In this document: positions 16,138 to 25,226 of the stretch, piece by piece
Position numbering within the stretch: position 1 is the first letter of the stretch
Layout: every line of letters starts with the position of its first letter
Assembly: GCA_028280305.1 (NCBI GenBank)
Contig: JANQMC010000060.1
Coordinates: 1 to 38,514, forward strand
Origin: Pelagibius sp.
GTDB taxonomy: Bacteria; Pseudomonadota; Alphaproteobacteria; Kiloniellales; Kiloniellaceae
DNA: 38,514 bases
Reading direction: 5' to 3'
Position numbers and translations under genes: made by a program
Notes under the pieces: model-generated
Seen by the model: only the letters and a program-made list of their open reading frames with translations
What the model was told of the DNA's origin: nothing
The model's database searches: none

Positions 16138-17640
16138 CGCCTTCCCGCTGCCGGGCAGGCCCAGATCCGGCCAGAGCCGGTCGATCCGGTCAATGGTCTC
16201 CTGATCCATGCGGATTTCCCGGCCCCATTCGCGTTTTGTTTCCGGCGGCAGCTTATCGGTGGCATCCAGGCCGATCTTGGAGCCGAGGCCGTCCTCGGGC
16301 GAGGCGAAATCGAGGTAATCGATGGGGGTCTGCTCGAGCACCGTGATGTCGCGGGCCGGGTCCATCTTGGTGGAGATCGCCCACATCACGTCTTTCCAGT
16401 CGCGGGCATCGACGCCGTCGTCCACCACGATCACCCACTTGGTGTACATGAACTGGCGCAGGTAAGACCAGACGCCCATCATCACCCGCTTGGCGTGGCC
16501 GGGATAGGCCTTCTTCATGGCGACCACCGCGATGCGGTAGCTGCAGCCCTCCGGCGGCAGCCAGAAGTCGGTGATCTCCGGGAACTGCTGCTGCAGCAGG
16601 GGGATGAAAACCTCGTTCAGGCCTTCGCCCAGGATCGAGGGTTCGTCCGGCGGCCGCCCGGTGAAGGTCGAGAGATAGATCGGGTCGCGCCGCATGGTCA
16701 TGGCGGTGACGGTGAAGGTGGGGAAGGGCTCGACCGCGTTGTAATAGCCGGTGTGGTCGCCGTAGGGGCCCTCGTCCGCCATTTCGTCGAGGGAGACATA
16801 GCCTTCCAGCACGATCTCGGCCTGGGCGGGAACCTTCAGCGGCACGGTCTTGCAATCGACCAGATCGACCTTGCGGCCGCGCAGCAGCCCGGCGAAGTGA
16901 TATTCCGAGAGGGTGTCCGGCACCGGGGTGACGGCGGCCAGGATGGTGCCGGGGTCGGCGCCGATCACCGCCGCGGCGGGCAGCGGATCGCGCTTCTGAT
17001 CTTTCCAGCGCTGGTGATGCTGGGCGCCGCCGCGGTGTTTCAGCCAGCGCATGATGGTCTTGTTCCGCCCGGTCACCTGCATGCGGTAGATGCCGAGGTT
17101 GAAGGCGTCGGTCTTGTCGCCCCCGGGGTTGGGCCCCTGGGTGACCACCAGGGGCCAGGTGATCAGCGGCGCCGGCTCGCCCGGCCAGCAGGTCTGCACC
17201 GGCAGGCGGGTGAGGTCGATGTCGTCGCCGGTCAGCACCACGTCCTGGCAGGGGCCGTAGCCGACCGACTTGGGTTTCATCGCCATGACGGTTTTCAGCA
17301 GGGGCAGATGGCTCCAGGCTTCGCGCAGGTTGCCCGGCGGCTCCGGCTGGCGCAGGAAGGCCAGAGTCTCCCCGACCTCGCGAAGCTCCGCCGGTTCCCG
17401 GTCCATGCCCCAGGCAACCCTTTCGACCGTGCCGAAGAGGTTGGCCAGCACCGGCATCTCGGCCTTGCGGCCGTCGCCGTGGACCACGTTTTCGAACAGC
17501 ACCGCCGGGCCGCCCTCGGCCAGCAGCCGGGTCTGGATCTCGGTGATCTCCAGTTCCGGCGCCACCGGCGCGGTCACCCGGACCAGCCGGCCGTCCCGCT
17601 CCAGCCGCTCGATGAAGTCCCTAAGGGAAGAGAACGGCAT
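16126..17640 (-). CDS. ubiD: UbiD family prenylated-FMN-dependent decarboxylase (3-octaprenyl-4-hydroxybenzoate carboxy-lyase)
   Basis: A 504-residue protein, the length of UbiD. It starts [19 protein letters not shown] at an ATG overlapping the nfeD stop in TAATG; the open frame further upstream is nfeD in another phase. UbiD decarboxylates the prenylated hydroxybenzoate intermediate in ubiquinone synthesis with prenylated FMN made by UbiX. Diagnostic segments are [20 protein letters not shown], the active-site [12 protein letters not shown] (289-300) and [24 protein letters not shown]. UbiA, acting just before it, is encoded at 23366-24325, which supports a ubiquinone role. Other UbiD-family members use other aromatic acids. 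The last codons lie in a 15-bp tandem repeat. Confidence 0.92.
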   Translation of the reverse strand: MPFSSLRDFIERLERDGRLVRVTAPVAPELEITEIQTRLLAEGGPAVLFENVVHGDGRKAEMPVLANLFGTVERVAWGMDREPAELREVGETLAFLRQPEPPGNLREAWSHLPLLKTVMAMKPKSVGYGPCQDVVLTGDDIDLTRLPVQTCWPGEPAPLITWPLVVTQGPNPGGDKTDAFNLGIYRMQVTGRNKTIMRWLKHRGGAQHHQRWKDQKRDPLPAAAVIGADPGTILAAVTPVPDTLSEYHFAGLLRGRKVDLVDCKTVPLKVPAQAEIVLEGYVSLDEMADEGPYGDHTGYYNAVEPFPTFTVTAMTMRRDPIYLSTFTGRPPDEPSILGEGLNEVFIPLLQQQFPEITDFWLPPEGCSYRIAVVAMKKAYPGHAKRVMMGVWSYLRQFMYTKWVIVVDDGVDARDWKDVMWAISTKMDPARDITVLEQTPIDYLDFASPEDGLGSKIGLDATDKLPPETKREWGREIRMDQETIDRIDRLWPDLGLPGSGKAIWK

Positions 17641-18086
17641 TAAGCGCGCTCGACCTGCAATACCGTGCCTTCGATGCCGACGACTTTCACCTTGGTGCCG
17701 GCGGGCATGTCGTCGCCCTCCACCTTCCAGCGCGAGTCGTCGATGTGGAGCAGGCCGTTGCCGTCGGTGATCGGCTCTTTCAGGGTGAAGCTGCGGCCGA
17801 CGTAGCTGGCGCCACGCTTGTTCAGCATCGGCTGGTCGCTGACCGGCGCCGGGCGGTTGCGCAGCACGAAGCGCCAGGCGACGATCGACACCACAGAGAC
17901 CACGGCGAAAAGCAGCAGTTGCATCTGCCACATCATGTCCGGGGCGATCAGCAGCACCAGGCCGACGACGCCGGCGGCGATGCCCATCCAGAGGAAGACC
18001 GCGCCGGGGGCAAAGACCTCGATGCCGATCAGGAAGACCCCGATCACCCACCAGTTCCAGTATTCGATCTGTTCGAAGCTGATCAT
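17640..18086 (-). CDS. NfeD family membrane protein
   Basis: A 148-residue short NfeD protein with two or three N-terminal transmembrane helices (about residues 10-75: [20 protein letters not shown], then [14 protein letters not shown] and [15 protein letters not shown]) and a C-terminal OB-fold domain (about 90-148: [44 protein letters not shown]). NfeD proteins act with SPFH/stomatin proteins in membrane-quality control. The start ATG overlaps the stop of the stomatin-like gene by 4 bp (ATGA), and its stop overlaps the ubiD start, so the three genes are translationally coupled. Confidence 0.9.
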   Translation of the reverse strand: MISFEQIEYWNWWVIGVFLIGIEVFAPGAVFLWMGIAAGVVGLVLLIAPDMMWQMQLLLFAVVSVVSIVAWRFVLRNRPAPVSDQPMLNKRGASYVGRSFTLKEPITDGNGLLHIDDSRWKVEGDDMPAGTKVKVVGIEGTVLQVERA

Positions 18087-19144
18087 GAGGGCGTACTCCC
18101 GCCGCCGGCGCTGCTGCCGCCTGCCGTGCTGCCGCCGGCAGAACCGCCATTTGTGCCGCCGCCCGTGCCGCCGTTTCCGCCGCCGCGCGGCGCATCCCAG
18201 GGGCCTTTCGCGGCCTGGCGCTGCTCCATGGAATCGCGGGCGATCTCGGCGATGCCGCCGATTGCGCCGATGACCCCGGCGGCATCGACCGGCAGGAAGA
18301 AGGTTTTCTGATTGGCCGAGTCGGCGAACTTGCCGAGCGCATCGACATAGCGCTGGGCGACGAAGTAGTTCACGGCGTTCACATCGCCACGGGCGATGGC
18401 TTCGGAGACCATGGTGGTGGCCTTGGCTTCGGCCTCGGCTTCACGCTCGCGCGCTTCGGCATCGCGGAAGGCGGCTTCGCGGCGCCCCTCTGCCGCCAGG
18501 ATCTGGGCCTGCTTCTCGCCCTCCGCGCGCAGCACCTCGGCCTGGCGGTCGCCTTCGGCCACCAACACAGTGGCGCGTTTGTCGCGTTCGGCCTTCATCT
18601 GCCGCGCCATGGAGTCGACCAGATCGGCGGGCGGGGTGATGTCCTTGATTTCGATGCGGGTGACCTTCACGCCCCAAGGTTCCGTTGCGTCGTCGACGAC
18701 CTTCAGCAGGCGGTTGTTGATGTTGTCGCGGTTGGACAGCAGTTCGTCCAGATCCATGGAGCCCATCACGGTGCGGATGTTGGTCATGGTCAGATTCAGA
18801 ATGGCGCGTTCCAGGTTGCGCACCTCATAGGCCGCCTGGGCGGCGTTCAGGACCTGATAGAAGACCACGCCGTCGACCTGCACAAGGGCGTTGTCGCGGG
18901 TGATGACCTCCTGCGAGGGCACATCCAGCACCGTCTCCATCATGTTGAGCTGCGCACCGATGCGGTCGATGATGGGGACCACCATGCCGAGGCCGGGGGG
19001 CAGGGTCTTGGTGTAGCGGCCGAAGCGCTCCACCGTGTAGCCGTAACCCTGGGGCACGGTCTTGACGCTCATGGTAACGATGATAATGGCCAACACGACG
19101 ATGGCGATCACCAGGATGCCGAAGCCTGTGATTTCAAAAGGCAT
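18083..19144 (-). CDS. SPFH domain stomatin/prohibitin-like protein (QmcA-type)
   Basis: A 353-residue protein starting at the ATG at 19144 (MPFEITGFG), with GGAG upstream; the longer open frame is not needed. One N-terminal membrane helix (residues 7-25, [18 protein letters not shown]) is followed by the SPFH domain ([19 protein letters not shown] to about 220) and an Ala/Glu/Arg-rich coiled coil (about 210-265, [20 protein letters not shown]). The last 35 or so residues are a Gly/Ser/Thr-rich tail with repeated GGG and GGS, which is unusual for the family. SPFH proteins form membrane microdomain rings and often recruit proteases such as FtsH. Coupled to nfeD by a 4-bp overlap. Confidence 0.9.
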   Translation of the reverse strand: MPFEITGFGILVIAIVVLAIIIVTMSVKTVPQGYGYTVERFGRYTKTLPPGLGMVVPIIDRIGAQLNMMETVLDVPSQEVITRDNALVQVDGVVFYQVLNAAQAAYEVRNLERAILNLTMTNIRTVMGSMDLDELLSNRDNINNRLLKVVDDATEPWGVKVTRIEIKDITPPADLVDSMARQMKAERDKRATVLVAEGDRQAEVLRAEGEKQAQILAAEGRREAAFRDAEAREREAEAEAKATTMVSEAIARGDVNAVNYFVAQRYVDALGKFADSANQKTFFLPVDAAGVIGAIGGIAEIARDSMEQRQAAKGPWDAPRGGGNGGTGGGTNGGSAGGSTAGGSSAGGGSTPS

Positions 19145-19601
19145 GGTCTTGGGGTCTCCGCTCCGTAGATCCGTCTCCGCCGCGGGATTGTTCTGCGACG
19201 CGCCGCCTGGCGCCGACGAAGCCGCCTCACATTCCGGTGAGGAAACTATCGGTCCGGTTCCAGCCTGCCGGGGCCAATCTATCCTGTGTTGAGTGCGCAG
19301 GGAAAGCTCGGGGGAATGCTTGGGGGCAAGGACGGCGCGCGCCGTCACGAAAGCAGGCGGGAAAACCTGGAAAATTCTGGGGGTCAGCGGTGGTTCTCGG
19401 CCCCGAAAGAGGGCCGCCGCCGCCGCTGGCACCCCAATCTTGGTAGGCCACATTAACCAACTTGCAATGCCGTTTTGGGACTATACATTGCGCTTCACTT
19501 ATCCTTATTGTTGACAGTGTCTTGGCAGGATTTGTGTGGAGTCGCACGAAGCCCAGCGCAGGATGCCTGAGGCATTTTTCAAGTTCAGAGGCTTGATCCG
19601 G
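19145..19601. other. Intergenic region between the stomatin-like gene and the DUF4170 gene
   Basis: About 450 bp with no supported gene. Frames open across it have no ribosome-binding site or family signature. The 19440-19515 part is AT-richer than its surroundings and holds a plus-strand promoter candidate (19462-19489) and a further isolated TTGACA at 19511. I see no clear promoter for the divergent stomatin-like gene and no RNA gene. Confidence 0.5.
19462..19489 (+). promoter_or_regulatory. Candidate promoter for the DUF4170 gene
   Basis: TTGCAA (19462-19467) and TACATT (19484-19489) are separated by 16 bp. Transcription would begin near 19496, leaving a leader of about 105 bases before the start codon at 19602. 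A TTGACA at 19511 has no matching -10 box. Confidence 0.35.
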
Positions 19602-19814
19602 ATGTTGCAGTACTATGTGGTCGGCGGTGAATACAAGGACACGAGGTTCCGTGAAGCCGTCGGCGGAAATGAACAGTGGTTTGGCCCCTTTACCGACTAT
19701 GAGGCGGCAAAGGAAGAATGGGCCAAGCACGCCTGGCAGACGGTCGATGATTGTACGACCCGTTATCGGATCGAATGCATCGACAATGACGGGCCGCCGC
19801 CCTGCACCGATTGA
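19602..19814 (+). CDS. DUF4170 family protein
   Basis: A 70-residue protein from the ATG at 19602 (MLQYYVVGGEYKD); the frame is open upstream to 19536, but the family begins at this Met. The sequence WFGPFTDYEAAKEEW followed by AWQTVDDCTTRYRI matches small alphaproteobacterial DUF4170 proteins, which have no known function. There is no signal peptide or membrane segment. A GAGG lies about 10 bases upstream. It ends about 170 bp before the next plus-strand gene. Confidence 0.8.
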   Translation: MLQYYVVGGEYKDTRFREAVGGNEQWFGPFTDYEAAKEEWAKHAWQTVDDCTTRYRIECIDNDGPPPCTD

Positions 19815-19981
19815 CGGTGTACGGACTGACGGCACAGCGGCTGACGGCGTCGCGCGCGACGCTGCGTCGGGTGGCGTGACCCGGGCGGCGATCCCGCCGG
19901 TCCGGTTCGATGTGAAGATGGCTTGTGCGGGCCTTGGCTGCCGGCACGCGAACCAAACCGTTGTCCCAGGTTCCGGACCCT

Positions 19982-20743
19982 ATGCCCTGGCCCCTTCCCA
20001 GCAGTGACCAAGCCCGCCTGACCCTGGCAAAGGGCTACCCCTATGCGGCGCCGGCCGGTTCCTACCTCTACCGGGACGGCGAGACGCGGGCCCTGGACGG
20101 CGGGGCCGAGGCCGCCCTGCTGCGCGACCGGGTACCGGTGATCGCCCACGGCTCCAACCGGGCGCCGGAGCAACTGCACCGCAAGTTCTCCCATCTGAGC
20201 GGTGCGGCCTCGGAGATTCCCGTTACCCGCGCCCTGCTGGCCGATCACGACGTGGTCTACTCGGCCCATATGACCCGTTACGGTGCCGTCTCCGCCACCC
20301 TCCACGCGGCGCCGGGCACCCGGGTGACGGTCTTCGTCACCTGGCTGCACGAGGCGCAATTGCCGCGGATGCACGAGACCGAGCTGGGCCTTGGCAACTA
20401 TGGCTACGGCCGGATGTCCGGCATCTCATTGACGCTGGAGGACGGGGCCGAGATTGCCGAGGCCTATGCCTATCTCTCGGTCCACGGCTGCCTGGCGGAC
20501 CCCGAAGCGGAATCTGCGCCCCTGGCGCTGGCGGCGGTTCCGGCGCAGCAGCGGCGGCACCGCGCCGTCGATCAGGAATCCGCGCTGGCGCTGCTGCGCG
20601 ACCGCCATGAACCGTCGGCCGAGCTGGACGGCATGATCCTCTCCAACATCGCCGATACCGCAAAGCGGCGCGGGCTCATCAAAGCCTTGCAGGAAGCCGC
20701 CGTCCCCTGGGAAGTTCCCGGCTTCGAACTGCTGCAGCGCTAA
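19982..20743 (+). CDS. Conserved hypothetical protein, possibly gamma-glutamylcyclotransferase-like
   Basis: A 253-residue protein from the ATG at 19982 (MPWPLPSSDQARLTLAKGYPY), chosen over the upstream start at 19925 because the Met-Pro-Trp start looks like a natural N-terminus. The segment RVPVIAHGSNRAPEQLHRKF resembles the YGSN substrate-binding turn of gamma-glutamylcyclotransferase-like folds. A later region, TWLHEAQLPRMHETELGLGNYGYGRM, also fits a GGCT-like barrel with an acidic residue. No function is assigned. There is no signal peptide. The 3' end overlaps the convergent GlxA-type regulator by 4 bp, so the two transcripts are antisense at their ends. Confidence 0.65.
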   Translation: MPWPLPSSDQARLTLAKGYPYAAPAGSYLYRDGETRALDGGAEAALLRDRVPVIAHGSNRAPEQLHRKFSHLSGAASEIPVTRALLADHDVVYSAHMTRYGAVSATLHAAPGTRVTVFVTWLHEAQLPRMHETELGLGNYGYGRMSGISLTLEDGAEIAEAYAYLSVHGCLADPEAESAPLALAAVPAQQRRHRAVDQESALALLRDRHEPSAELDGMILSNIADTAKRRGLIKALQEAAVPWEVPGFELLQR

Positions 20744-21789
20744 GCCGTCTCCGCCAGCTTGCCGGCACTGCGGAAGCGGGTGCGGTAGTGGTTGGGGCTG
20801 ACCCCCAGCTTGCGCAGGAAAGCGCGGCGCATGATCTCCGCCGAACTGAAGCCCGCCGCGGCGGCAACACGTTCCACGGGATCGCCGCTCTGTTCCAGCC
20901 GCCGCCGGGCGGCTTCCAGGCGCACCGATTCGACGAAGCGGGCCGGCGTCTCGCCGCTGTCGCGGGCGAAGGCGCGGGCAAAGTTGCGCGGGCTCATGCC
21001 GGCCCGGGCCGCAAGGCTGTCCACGGACAGATCCTCCGTCACGTTCTCGGCGATCCAGCGCTGGACCTCGTGGATGCGGCCACCGCTGCCGGTCTGGGGC
21101 TGCTGCGGGGTTGAGAACTGCGACTGGCCGCCGGGGCGCTTCAGGAACAGCACCAGTTCGCGCGCGACGGCCAGGGCCAGTTCCGGGCCGTGGTCCAGTT
21201 CGACCATGGCAAGGGCCATGTCCATGCCGGCGCTGACCCCGGCGGAGGACCAGAACTTGCCGTGGCGCATGAAGATCGCGTCGGGCTCCAGAGTGATGTC
21301 GGGGTAACGCTGCTGCAGGTCTTCGGCCCAGCGCCAATGGGTGGTGGTGATCCGCCCCTCCAGGGCGCCGATCTCGGCTAGCAGATAGGCCCCGGTGCAG
21401 ACCGAGCCCACACGGCCGGCGGCCTCGATCGCGCGTTTCAGCCAGGCCAGGATGTCCGGGTCGCGCAGCGCCTTGCGCCGCCCGGCGCCGCCGCAGACGA
21501 TCAGGCTGTCCATCTCAGAGAGATCGCTGGCGAAGTCCTTCGTCGCCTGCAGGGTGAGGCCCTGATCGGAGGGCAGGGGGCCTTTCGCCTTGGCCACCAG
21601 TTCGACCCGGTAGAGGTCTTCGATGCCGAACTCGGCAGCCAGGTGCTCAGCCGCGGAAAAAACCTGGAAGGGGCCGGACATGTCCAGCAGGTTGGCGTTT
21701 TCGTAGCCCAGTACCCAGACGGTCCGGCGCTTGCGGGGCGCCCGGATCATCTCCCGGGTCAGGCTGTGCGGCTTTCTGATTTCTTTCAT
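20740..21789 (-). CDS. GlxA-family transcriptional regulator (DJ-1/PfpI domain plus AraC HTH)
   Basis: A 349-residue regulator. The N-terminal DJ-1/PfpI-like domain contains VWVLGYENANLLDMSGPFQVFSAA near residue 25, the elbow GSVCTGAYLLAEIGALEGR near residue 130, and ITTTHW. The C-terminal AraC domain (about 245-340) has LSVDSLAARAGMSPRNFARAF and VERVAAAAGFSSAEIMRRAF, the two DNA-binding helix-turn-helix motifs, followed by LGVSPNHYRTRF. It would control an unknown target, as no obvious catabolic partner is adjacent. A shorter start at the internal Met (MIRAPRKRR, residue 14) is possible. It is divergent from the DUF3047 lipoprotein gene. Confidence 0.88.
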   Translation of the reverse strand: MKEIRKPHSLTREMIRAPRKRRTVWVLGYENANLLDMSGPFQVFSAAEHLAAEFGIEDLYRVELVAKAKGPLPSDQGLTLQATKDFASDLSEMDSLIVCGGAGRRKALRDPDILAWLKRAIEAAGRVGSVCTGAYLLAEIGALEGRITTTHWRWAEDLQQRYPDITLEPDAIFMRHGKFWSSAGVSAGMDMALAMVELDHGPELALAVARELVLFLKRPGGQSQFSTPQQPQTGSGGRIHEVQRWIAENVTEDLSVDSLAARAGMSPRNFARAFARDSGETPARFVESVRLEAARRRLEQSGDPVERVAAAAGFSSAEIMRRAFLRKLGVSPNHYRTRFRSAGKLAETA

Positions 21790-21936
21790 CGGGCGTTCCC
21801 CGGTGCAGCGATTCAGCGATCAACTATTCCTGCCGCAGGCGCTGTCTTCAATGACAAATATCCCACGATTTCGGCCAAAGCGGTTTTCCCGCGGCCGAAG
21901 TCTGGCGCCGCCCTTGTGCTTCGCTATAGTGCGCGG

Positions 21937-22644
21937 ATGTCTGGATTCATCCATCGCGCGGGTCTGGCCGCGCTGTTCTGCGCCGCCCTGGCGGCCTGCG
22001 AGTTGCCGCCGCCGGAAACCGAGGGGCGCTTCGATCGCCGGGTGACGCTTTTCGATCCGGCTGAAGCCATTCAGCAGGGCTGGGTCGAGATGCCGCTGGT
22101 CGGCCTCACCGAGTATCGCGTCTCTTCGCTGAACGACCGCGTATCGATCCGCGCCGTCGGCAAGCGCTCGGCCTCCGGTCTCGTGCTGCCGGTGGAGTTC
22201 GACCCCAACGACTGCCCGGTGATCGAATGGTCCTGGCGGCTTGAGGCGATACAGGAGTCGGCGAGCCTGGACGACAAGGACCGCGAGGACGTGGCGGCCT
22301 CGCTTTACGTCATGTTCGGCGATCCCGGTTCCCTCTCGGCGCCGCGCAAGGTGCCGACCCTGCGCTACGTCTGGACCAATTCGCGCCAGCAGATCGAGGA
22401 TATCGTGGACTCGCCCTACCTGCCCGGCGTGGTGCGTTCCATCATCATCGAAACCGGTATCGTCAGCACGGCCACCTGGATCGACGAAAAGCGCGACCTC
22501 CTGGCCGACTATCAGGCGGCCTTCGGCGGCAAGCCCAGGGACCAAATCTATGCCGTCGCCATCTTCACCGACAACGACCAGACCGGCGAGCCGGTGGAAG
22601 CGCACTATGGCGCCGCCAGCCTGCTGTGCCGGGAGACAGGGTAA
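21937..22644 (+). CDS. DUF3047 domain lipoprotein
   Basis: A 235-residue protein from the ATG at 21937 (MSGFIHRAGLAALF). The N-terminal signal ends in the lipobox LAAC with Cys21, so it should be exported and lipid-anchored, probably in the outer membrane. The mature part matches DUF3047: VIEWSWRLEAIQESASLDDKDREDVAASLYVMF, LRYVWTN, then AIFTDNDQTGEPVEAHYGA. Function unknown. The frame is open to 21643, but that part overlaps the divergent regulator and lacks family similarity. It is followed by a partial copy of the intergenic repeat and then by the convergent methyltransferase gene. Confidence 0.8.
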   Translation: MSGFIHRAGLAALFCAALAACELPPPETEGRFDRRVTLFDPAEAIQQGWVEMPLVGLTEYRVSSLNDRVSIRAVGKRSASGLVLPVEFDPNDCPVIEWSWRLEAIQESASLDDKDREDVAASLYVMFGDPGSLSAPRKVPTLRYVWTNSRQQIEDIVDSPYLPGVVRSIIIETGIVSTATWIDEKRDLLADYQAAFGGKPRDQIYAVAIFTDNDQTGEPVEAHYGAASLLCRETG

Positions 22645-22700
22645 AGCGTTTCACGCTTTGACGGCCGGAACCGCTTCGGCGTAAGTCGAAAAATGCTCTA
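22644..22700. repeat. Partial copy of the intergenic repeat between convergent genes, plus small hairpin
   Basis: On the minus strand, positions 22690-22663 match the first 28 bases of the 97-bp element (26 of 28 identical, starting TTCGACTTACGCCGAA). The large hairpin arms are missing; instead there is AAAGCG...CGCTTT (about 22643-22659), which can form a small stem. It lies exactly between the DUF3047 stop and the methyltransferase stop, so it may act as a bidirectional terminator. Confidence 0.65.
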
Positions 22701-23369
22701 GCCGTCTTCAGGCGACACCTGCCAGACAACGGCGTTGCGAACATCCGTGTCTTCCAGTTCGCGGCTGGTCTTTACGGCATAGCCGATGATCCGCTCCAGG
22801 CCCTCGCGCGGCAGATAGGTGCGGCCCGGATCACCCATCAGCACCAGACAGTCCGGCGTTGAAAGGCGGCGCAGCCAGGCGGTGATGCGTTCGGCCGCCG
22901 GGCGCTCGTAGCAGACATCGCCGGCCAGCACGACATCCCAGCCGGGGTTGGCGCTGCCGACGATATCTTCCTGTCTCACAGCGATTTCGGCGCCGTTGGC
23001 TTCGGCATTCAGACGGCAGGCGGCAGCAGCAAAGGCATCGATCTCCACCGCTTCCACGGTGGCGGCGGCGGCCAGTTTGGCGGCGATGCCCTGAAGGCCG
23101 GAGCCGGCGGCGAAATCCAGCACCCGCTTGCCCGCGACCACCTGCGGATGGTCCAGCAGGTAGCGTGCCAGGGCCTGGCCGCCGGCCCAGGCGAAGGCCC
23201 AGAACGGCGGCGGCAGACCTTCCCGGGCCAGCTTTTCCTCCGTTGCCTGCCACAGCGGCACAACCTCCGAGGCGAGATGGAGTTTGACCTCCGGTACCAG
23301 GGGGGTGTCCTGCAACAGGGTGTTGGCGCGGATGAAGTCTTCGGGGGCCGCTATGGCCGAAGGGTTCAC
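22698..23369 (-). CDS. Class I SAM-dependent methyltransferase (ETF-beta lysine methyltransferase/METTL20-like)
   Basis: A 223-residue methyltransferase. The SAM-binding motif I is VLDFAAGSGLQGIAA near residue 95, followed by VEAVEIDAFAA and the post-I DVVLAGDVCYE near residue 145. The upstream PPPFWAFAWAGGQALARYLL is characteristic of the group that contains the lysine methyltransferase of electron-transfer flavoprotein beta. The target is inferred from this similarity, and related members modify other proteins. The start ATG overlaps the end of ubiA by 4 bp, so the two are coupled. It is convergent with the DUF3047 gene. Confidence 0.78.
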   Translation of the reverse strand: MNPSAIAAPEDFIRANTLLQDTPLVPEVKLHLASEVVPLWQATEEKLAREGLPPPFWAFAWAGGQALARYLLDHPQVVAGKRVLDFAAGSGLQGIAAKLAAAATVEAVEIDAFAAAACRLNAEANGAEIAVRQEDIVGSANPGWDVVLAGDVCYERPAAERITAWLRRLSTPDCLVLMGDPGRTYLPREGLERIIGYAVKTSRELEDTDVRNAVVWQVSPEDG

Positions 23370-24325
23370 GGCGCGAAGCCGAGCTCAAGGTGAACCCAGG
23401 GGCTGCCGGCGAGGATGCCGGCGAGCAGCAGCCAGCCGACGAAGCGGTTCGACTTGAACTTGGCCAGGCAATCGCCGGGCACATCCATCTTGAGGTCCAG
23501 AACCTGCCAGAGGAAGTGCAGGGCGACGGTGGCAAGGCCGAGCCAGAACGGCCAGAGCAGACCGGCGGCCTGCCCGGCGAGACCGAACAACAGCAAGGTC
23601 AGACCATAGAAAGCCAGCAGCCAGCGCTTGGTCGTGCTGCCCAGCCGCAGGGCCGTCGACTTCACGCCGATCAAGGCGTCGTCTTCCTTGTCCTGGTGCC
23701 CGTAGATGGTGTCGTAGCCCAAGGTCCAGGCGATGCCGCCGATGTAAAGCAGCAGGGAGGGCCAGCCAAAGCTGCCGGTCACCGCCGTCCAGCCGAGCAG
23801 CGCGCCCCAGTTGAAGGTGAGGCCGAGCCAGGCTTGGGGCCAGTAGGTGATACGCTTCATCAAGGGGTAAGCGAAGACCAGCAGCAGCGAAGCGCAGCCC
23901 AGCAGGATGGTGAGCACGTTCATCTGCAGCAGAATGATGAGGGAGACCGAAAGCAGCGGTAGCAGAAAGAGGCCCGCCTGCAGCAGGCTGAGTTCACCGC
24001 TGGGGATCGGCCGTGTGGCGGTGCGGGCGACCTTGGCATCGAAGTCGCGGTCCAGCATGTCGTTCACCACGCAGCCGGCGCTGCGCATCAAAAGGGCGCC
24101 ACAGGCAAACAGCAGATAGAGTTGCCAAGAGGGCGCGAAGGCGTCGCTCGCCGCCGCGTCGCCGAGGGCGATGGCCCACCAGCCGGGAAACAGCAGCAGC
24201 CAGATGCCGATCGGCCGGTCGAGCCGGGCGAGGCGCAGATAGGGGCGCAGGCCGCGCGGCGCCGCGCGCAGAACCCAGTGGTTGGCGCGGATGTCGCTGG
24301 CGGAGGTAGGCGTTGCGGCATTCAT
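23366..24325 (-). CDS. ubiA: 4-hydroxybenzoate polyprenyltransferase UbiA
   Basis: A 319-residue inner-membrane protein with about eight to nine helices. UbiA attaches the polyprenyl chain to 4-hydroxybenzoate, the second step of ubiquinone synthesis. The first Asp-rich motif is NDMLDRDFD (88-96) and the second YDTIYGHQDKEDD (204-216); both bind the Mg-diphosphate of the prenyl donor. The RPIPSG after the first motif and the segment IGVKSTALRLG after the second are typical. UbiD, the next enzyme, is encoded at 16126-17640. It overlaps the downstream methyltransferase by 4 bp and is divergent from rsmE, with 37 bp between the start codons. Confidence 0.95.
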   Translation of the reverse strand: MNAATPTSASDIRANHWVLRAAPRGLRPYLRLARLDRPIGIWLLLFPGWWAIALGDAAASDAFAPSWQLYLLFACGALLMRSAGCVVNDMLDRDFDAKVARTATRPIPSGELSLLQAGLFLLPLLSVSLIILLQMNVLTILLGCASLLLVFAYPLMKRITYWPQAWLGLTFNWGALLGWTAVTGSFGWPSLLLYIGGIAWTLGYDTIYGHQDKEDDALIGVKSTALRLGSTTKRWLLAFYGLTLLLFGLAGQAAGLLWPFWLGLATVALHFLWQVLDLKMDVPGDCLAKFKSNRFVGWLLLAGILAGSPWVHLELGFAP

Positions 24326-24362
24326 CGCCTAATGTTTAACGGCGAATCCCCGCGGGAGAAAG

Positions 24363-25226
24363 ATGTGCAGCGGAACAAAGGCCGTGTCTGAGTCTGGTTC
24401 TGGGCCCGGTGCGGCGAAAAGACCCGCCACCCGGCTCTATGTGGAAGACAACCTGGCCGAGGGGCAGACCCTGGGGCTCGACCGGGATCGCGCGCATTTC
24501 CTGCGCTCGGTGCTGCGTCTGGCCCCGGGCGCCAAACTGGCGGTCTTCAATCCGCGCGACGGCGAGTGGCTGGCTGAAATCGACGGCCTGGGCAAGGGTT
24601 GGTGCTCGCTGGTCATCGGCCGGCAGCTTCGGCAGCCGGCGCCGGAGCCGGACCTCTGGCTGGTTTTCGCACCGATCAAGCGGGCCAGGATTGACTTCAT
24701 CGCCGAAAAGGCGACGGAACTGGGCTGTTCGCTGCTGCAGCCGGTGATGACCCGATTCACCGCCGTTAGCCGGGTCAACGAGGAACGTCTGGCCGCCAAC
24801 GCCCGCGAAGCCGCCGAGCAGTGCGAGCGCCTGACCGTGCCGGACGTCCGCCCGACCCGCGGTCTGGATCAGGTATTGGACGACTGGCCGGCGGAGCGCC
24901 GGCTCATCGTCTGCGCCGAATGGGGCGAAGCCAGGCCGATTGCCGAGGCGCTGCAAGCGCTGCGCGCGGAAGCGGGCGGTGCGGCCACTTCCACGGCGAC
25001 TCCCACGGCCACTCCCTGGGCGATCCTGACCGGGCCGGAGGGCGGCTTCGCGGAAAGCGAACTTGACGCCCTTCGCAAACTGCCTTTTGTTACGCCTGTC
25101 GGCCTGGGGCCGAGGATTTTGCGTGCCGATACCGCGGCTTTGGCGGCGTTGGCTTGCTGGCAGGCGGTGCTGGGCGACGGCGCGGAACGGCCGCCGGCGG
25201 CCCTGGCCGGTTTCCCCGCAGGGTGA
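24363..25226 (+). CDS. rsmE: 16S rRNA (uracil-1498-N3)-methyltransferase RsmE
   Basis: A 287-residue SPOUT-class methyltransferase that methylates U1498 of 16S rRNA. The N-terminal PUA-like part contains HFLRSVLRLAPGAKLAVF. The catalytic knot contains EKATELG, REAAEQCERLTVP, the SAM-binding GPEGGFAESE and LGPRILRADTA, with Asp where most family members have Glu. The variable stretch GGAATSTATPTATPWA in the middle is Thr/Ala-rich and longer than usual. The start ATG has GGGAGAAAG upstream. It is divergent from ubiA and followed by a 315-bp gap before gshA. Confidence 0.92.
   Translation: MCSGTKAVSESGSGPGAAKRPATRLYVEDNLAEGQTLGLDRDRAHFLRSVLRLAPGAKLAVFNPRDGEWLAEIDGLGKGWCSLVIGRQLRQPAPEPDLWLVFAPIKRARIDFIAEKATELGCSLLQPVMTRFTAVSRVNEERLAANAREAAEQCERLTVPDVRPTRGLDQVLDDWPAERRLIVCAEWGEARPIAEALQALRAEAGGAATSTATPTATPWAILTGPEGGFAESELDALRKLPFVTPVGLGPRILRADTAALAALACWQAVLGDGAERPPAALAGFPAG

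Noticed and set aside
19227..19835. 202-codon minus-strand open frame over the DUF4170 gene
   Set aside because: No domain or ribosome-binding site, and it is antisense to a recognisable small protein.
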